From contig JAYUOV010000048.1 in the NCBI GenBank assembly GCA_043760535.1, positions 1 through 6,279 on the forward strand: 6,279 nucleotides of DNA, written 5' to 3'. The notes below the pieces were generated by a model. The model made no database searches and was not told where the DNA came from. It worked only from the letters and a program-made list of their open reading frames with translations. The DNA is from JAZKFT01 sp043760535. GTDB taxonomy: Bacteria; Bacteroidota; Bacteroidia; Chitinophagales; Chitinophagaceae. Position numbers and translations under genes: made by a program. Shown piece by piece: positions 6,101 to 6,279 of this stretch. The stretch's first letter is position 1; every line of letters starts with the position of its first letter.

Positions 6101-6279
6101 CATTTACCAATCAGTTTACATATCAGCCTGTTTCCGGTTGTCAGCCTTTGTCGGTTACTTTCAGATTATCTACACCATCTAAAGGAACTTATAAATGGGA
6201 TTTTAATGACGGAACTACCATAAATACGGTGGATTCATTTGTAGTAAAAAAATACACGTCATTTGGCCCATATCAGCCA
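3040..6279 (+). CDS. Large exported protein with 13 PKD repeats (3' end outside window)
   Basis: The frame runs 1080 codons without a stop to the last base, so this is the N-terminal part of a larger protein. The ATG at 3040 is the first after an in-frame TGA at 2992-2994; the ATG at 3049 is a possible alternative. Residues 1-28 look like a signal peptide (positive start with Arg2 and Arg9, hydrophobic FLLPLTFLGAGG at 10-21). Then come 13 PKD (Ig-like beta-sandwich) repeats, each with the core W-x-F-G-D-G or a variant, at Trp 61, 147, 233, 315, 397, 481, 561, 641, 722, 810, 894, 975 and 1053. Each unit also has the closing strand pattern G-x-Y-x-V-x-L-x-V-x-N. No enzyme domain is seen. Such proteins in Bacteroidota are usually adhesins or gliding and matrix proteins exported by the type IX system through a C-terminal domain; that domain would lie downstream, so the route is inferred. 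The divergent neighbour is tRNA-Phe. Confidence 0.9.
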   Translation, partial: MRLMQNFIRFLLPLTFLGAGGFSNIMSQPVAAFTSNTNEGCVPVELQFFDQSTANPTAWLWDFGDGTTSTLKNPLKTFSFVGSFNVSLTVSNALGANTISKANLITVKPVPTAQFSASPTQGCFPMTINFTDLSVTGGAGAITVWDWNFGDGSPSANTQNPNHFYTNFGDYDVALYVANASGCAAYLFKPAFIKVGDTVKADFDTTMQPYCSLPKTVNFFNASAGSGTFTYAWDFGDGNTSNLANPVHSYATFGTYNVKLVATSSYGCSNVVVKNNFVVADSIYTNFNLPLSVCSNTPFLLSNASSPAATVSSSWTFGDGTGSNLFNPIKQFTSPGIYPVILFNRFINGCTNSLTKNITVLGTPPIAFNNSQPTGACKPPLMVTFTDVTAGVVSRQWDFGDGSFGTGTSVSHTYTTSGSFAVKLVVTNTNGCKDSLTKQGLILIAPPKANFQTNASGGCAPFTLNAAAIISSAEPITAYNWDFGDGFTSTIPNPSHTYNSIGNYVVKLVVTTSAGCKDSTTQTIRVGTQPVIGFKIVPNPVCARQTVSFSDTSLLGTAIFWNFGDGNTSTLQNTSHRYNVPGTYSVQLRVNNNGCTRDTFLNNYVRVLPPVGNFTFSHNCNNKFLYAFDATPTIGGNTYQWDFGDGNTAAGSNVSHLYTTSGNFVVRLIATNATCSDTVVKPIIVGVTPTSFKVNATTTCRNNPLVFTARYQTPAYVSNYLWNFGDGAAAIATDSVTQHVYTTSGTYTVRLIVRNIFGCVDTVIRQNLIVASGPKAGFSIINPAGCTGKTVTFTDTSTNDGIHPITTWNWDFGDGTVQTFAAPPFTHTYTANGTYSVKLIVTDILGCKDSVELAGAINNSKPVVSFATADTLSCPLAPVRLIANGQGINLNYTWNTGIGTLVGDTVFATYPDSGSYTIKLFVTDGNGCMDSVIKPNYINIKKPVAAFSLSDSISICPPLKVRFTNSSYNYSRLVWDFNNGNTSFQQNPFVAFPVGNYNVKLKVTSPGGCADSAIKLVQVFPFTNQFTYQPVSGCQPLSVTFRLSTPSKGTYKWDFNDGTTINTVDSFVVKKYTSFGPYQP
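3127..6279 (+). repeat. Array of 13 PKD repeats, 78-88 codons each
   Basis: Distances between successive core tryptophans are 86, 86, 82, 82, 84, 80, 80, 81, 88, 84, 81 and 78 residues. Repeats 1-10 keep FGDG after the W-x pair; repeat 11 has WNTGIG, repeat 12 WDFNNG and repeat 13 WDFNDG. Nearly every unit also has a cysteine 18-24 residues before the Trp (usually GC-x-P or C-x-P) and another 33-37 residues after it (usually N-x-GC-x-D). Outside the core, repeats are well diverged at both protein and DNA level, so the duplications are old. Confidence 0.9.

Overview
The window looks like chromosomal DNA from a member of the Bacteroidota, perhaps near the Chitinophagales/Sphingobacteriia, although the order cannot be fixed from this sequence alone. 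The evidence is A/T-rich spacers, no Shine-Dalgarno sequences before the starts, a promoter with the Bacteroidota form (TTTG, then TAnnTTTG) before the tRNA, and a long exported PKD-repeat protein of the kind this phylum secretes.

Left part (1-1006). The window opens inside the last codons of an ISL3-like transposase, whose stop codon runs directly into a probable terminal inverted repeat ending near base 98. After about 150 bases without a convincing gene comes a complete family 2 glycosyltransferase (248-1006, +). It probably belongs to a surface-polysaccharide cluster whose upstream part lies beyond, or was disrupted by, the insertion sequence.

Middle part (1007-2531). A complete Rpn-type PD-(D/E)XK nuclease gene lies on the minus strand (1170-2087). 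It has its own candidate promoter, a strong hairpin after its stop, and an in-frame 12-bp tandem repeat coding for GMEK units. A minus-strand tRNA-Phe(GAA) gene follows (2459-2531), with a textbook promoter and a strong intrinsic terminator.

Right part (2532-6279). A 420-base gene-free spacer separates the tRNA from a divergently transcribed open reading frame that starts at 3040 and is still open at the last base (1080 codons seen). It encodes a signal peptide followed by 13 PKD repeats of about 78-88 residues. It is probably the N-terminal part of a very large cell-surface or secreted protein, likely exported by the type IX system, but its C-terminal sorting domain would lie outside the window.

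The genes do not form one operon or an obvious joint system: an IS end, a polysaccharide gene, a solitary nuclease, a tRNA and a surface protein sit side by side. The most striking pattern is the cysteine arrangement in the PKD array. There are 24 cysteines, all at two fixed positions per repeat, and the first repeat lacks exactly one of them, which hints at disulfides linking neighbouring domains.
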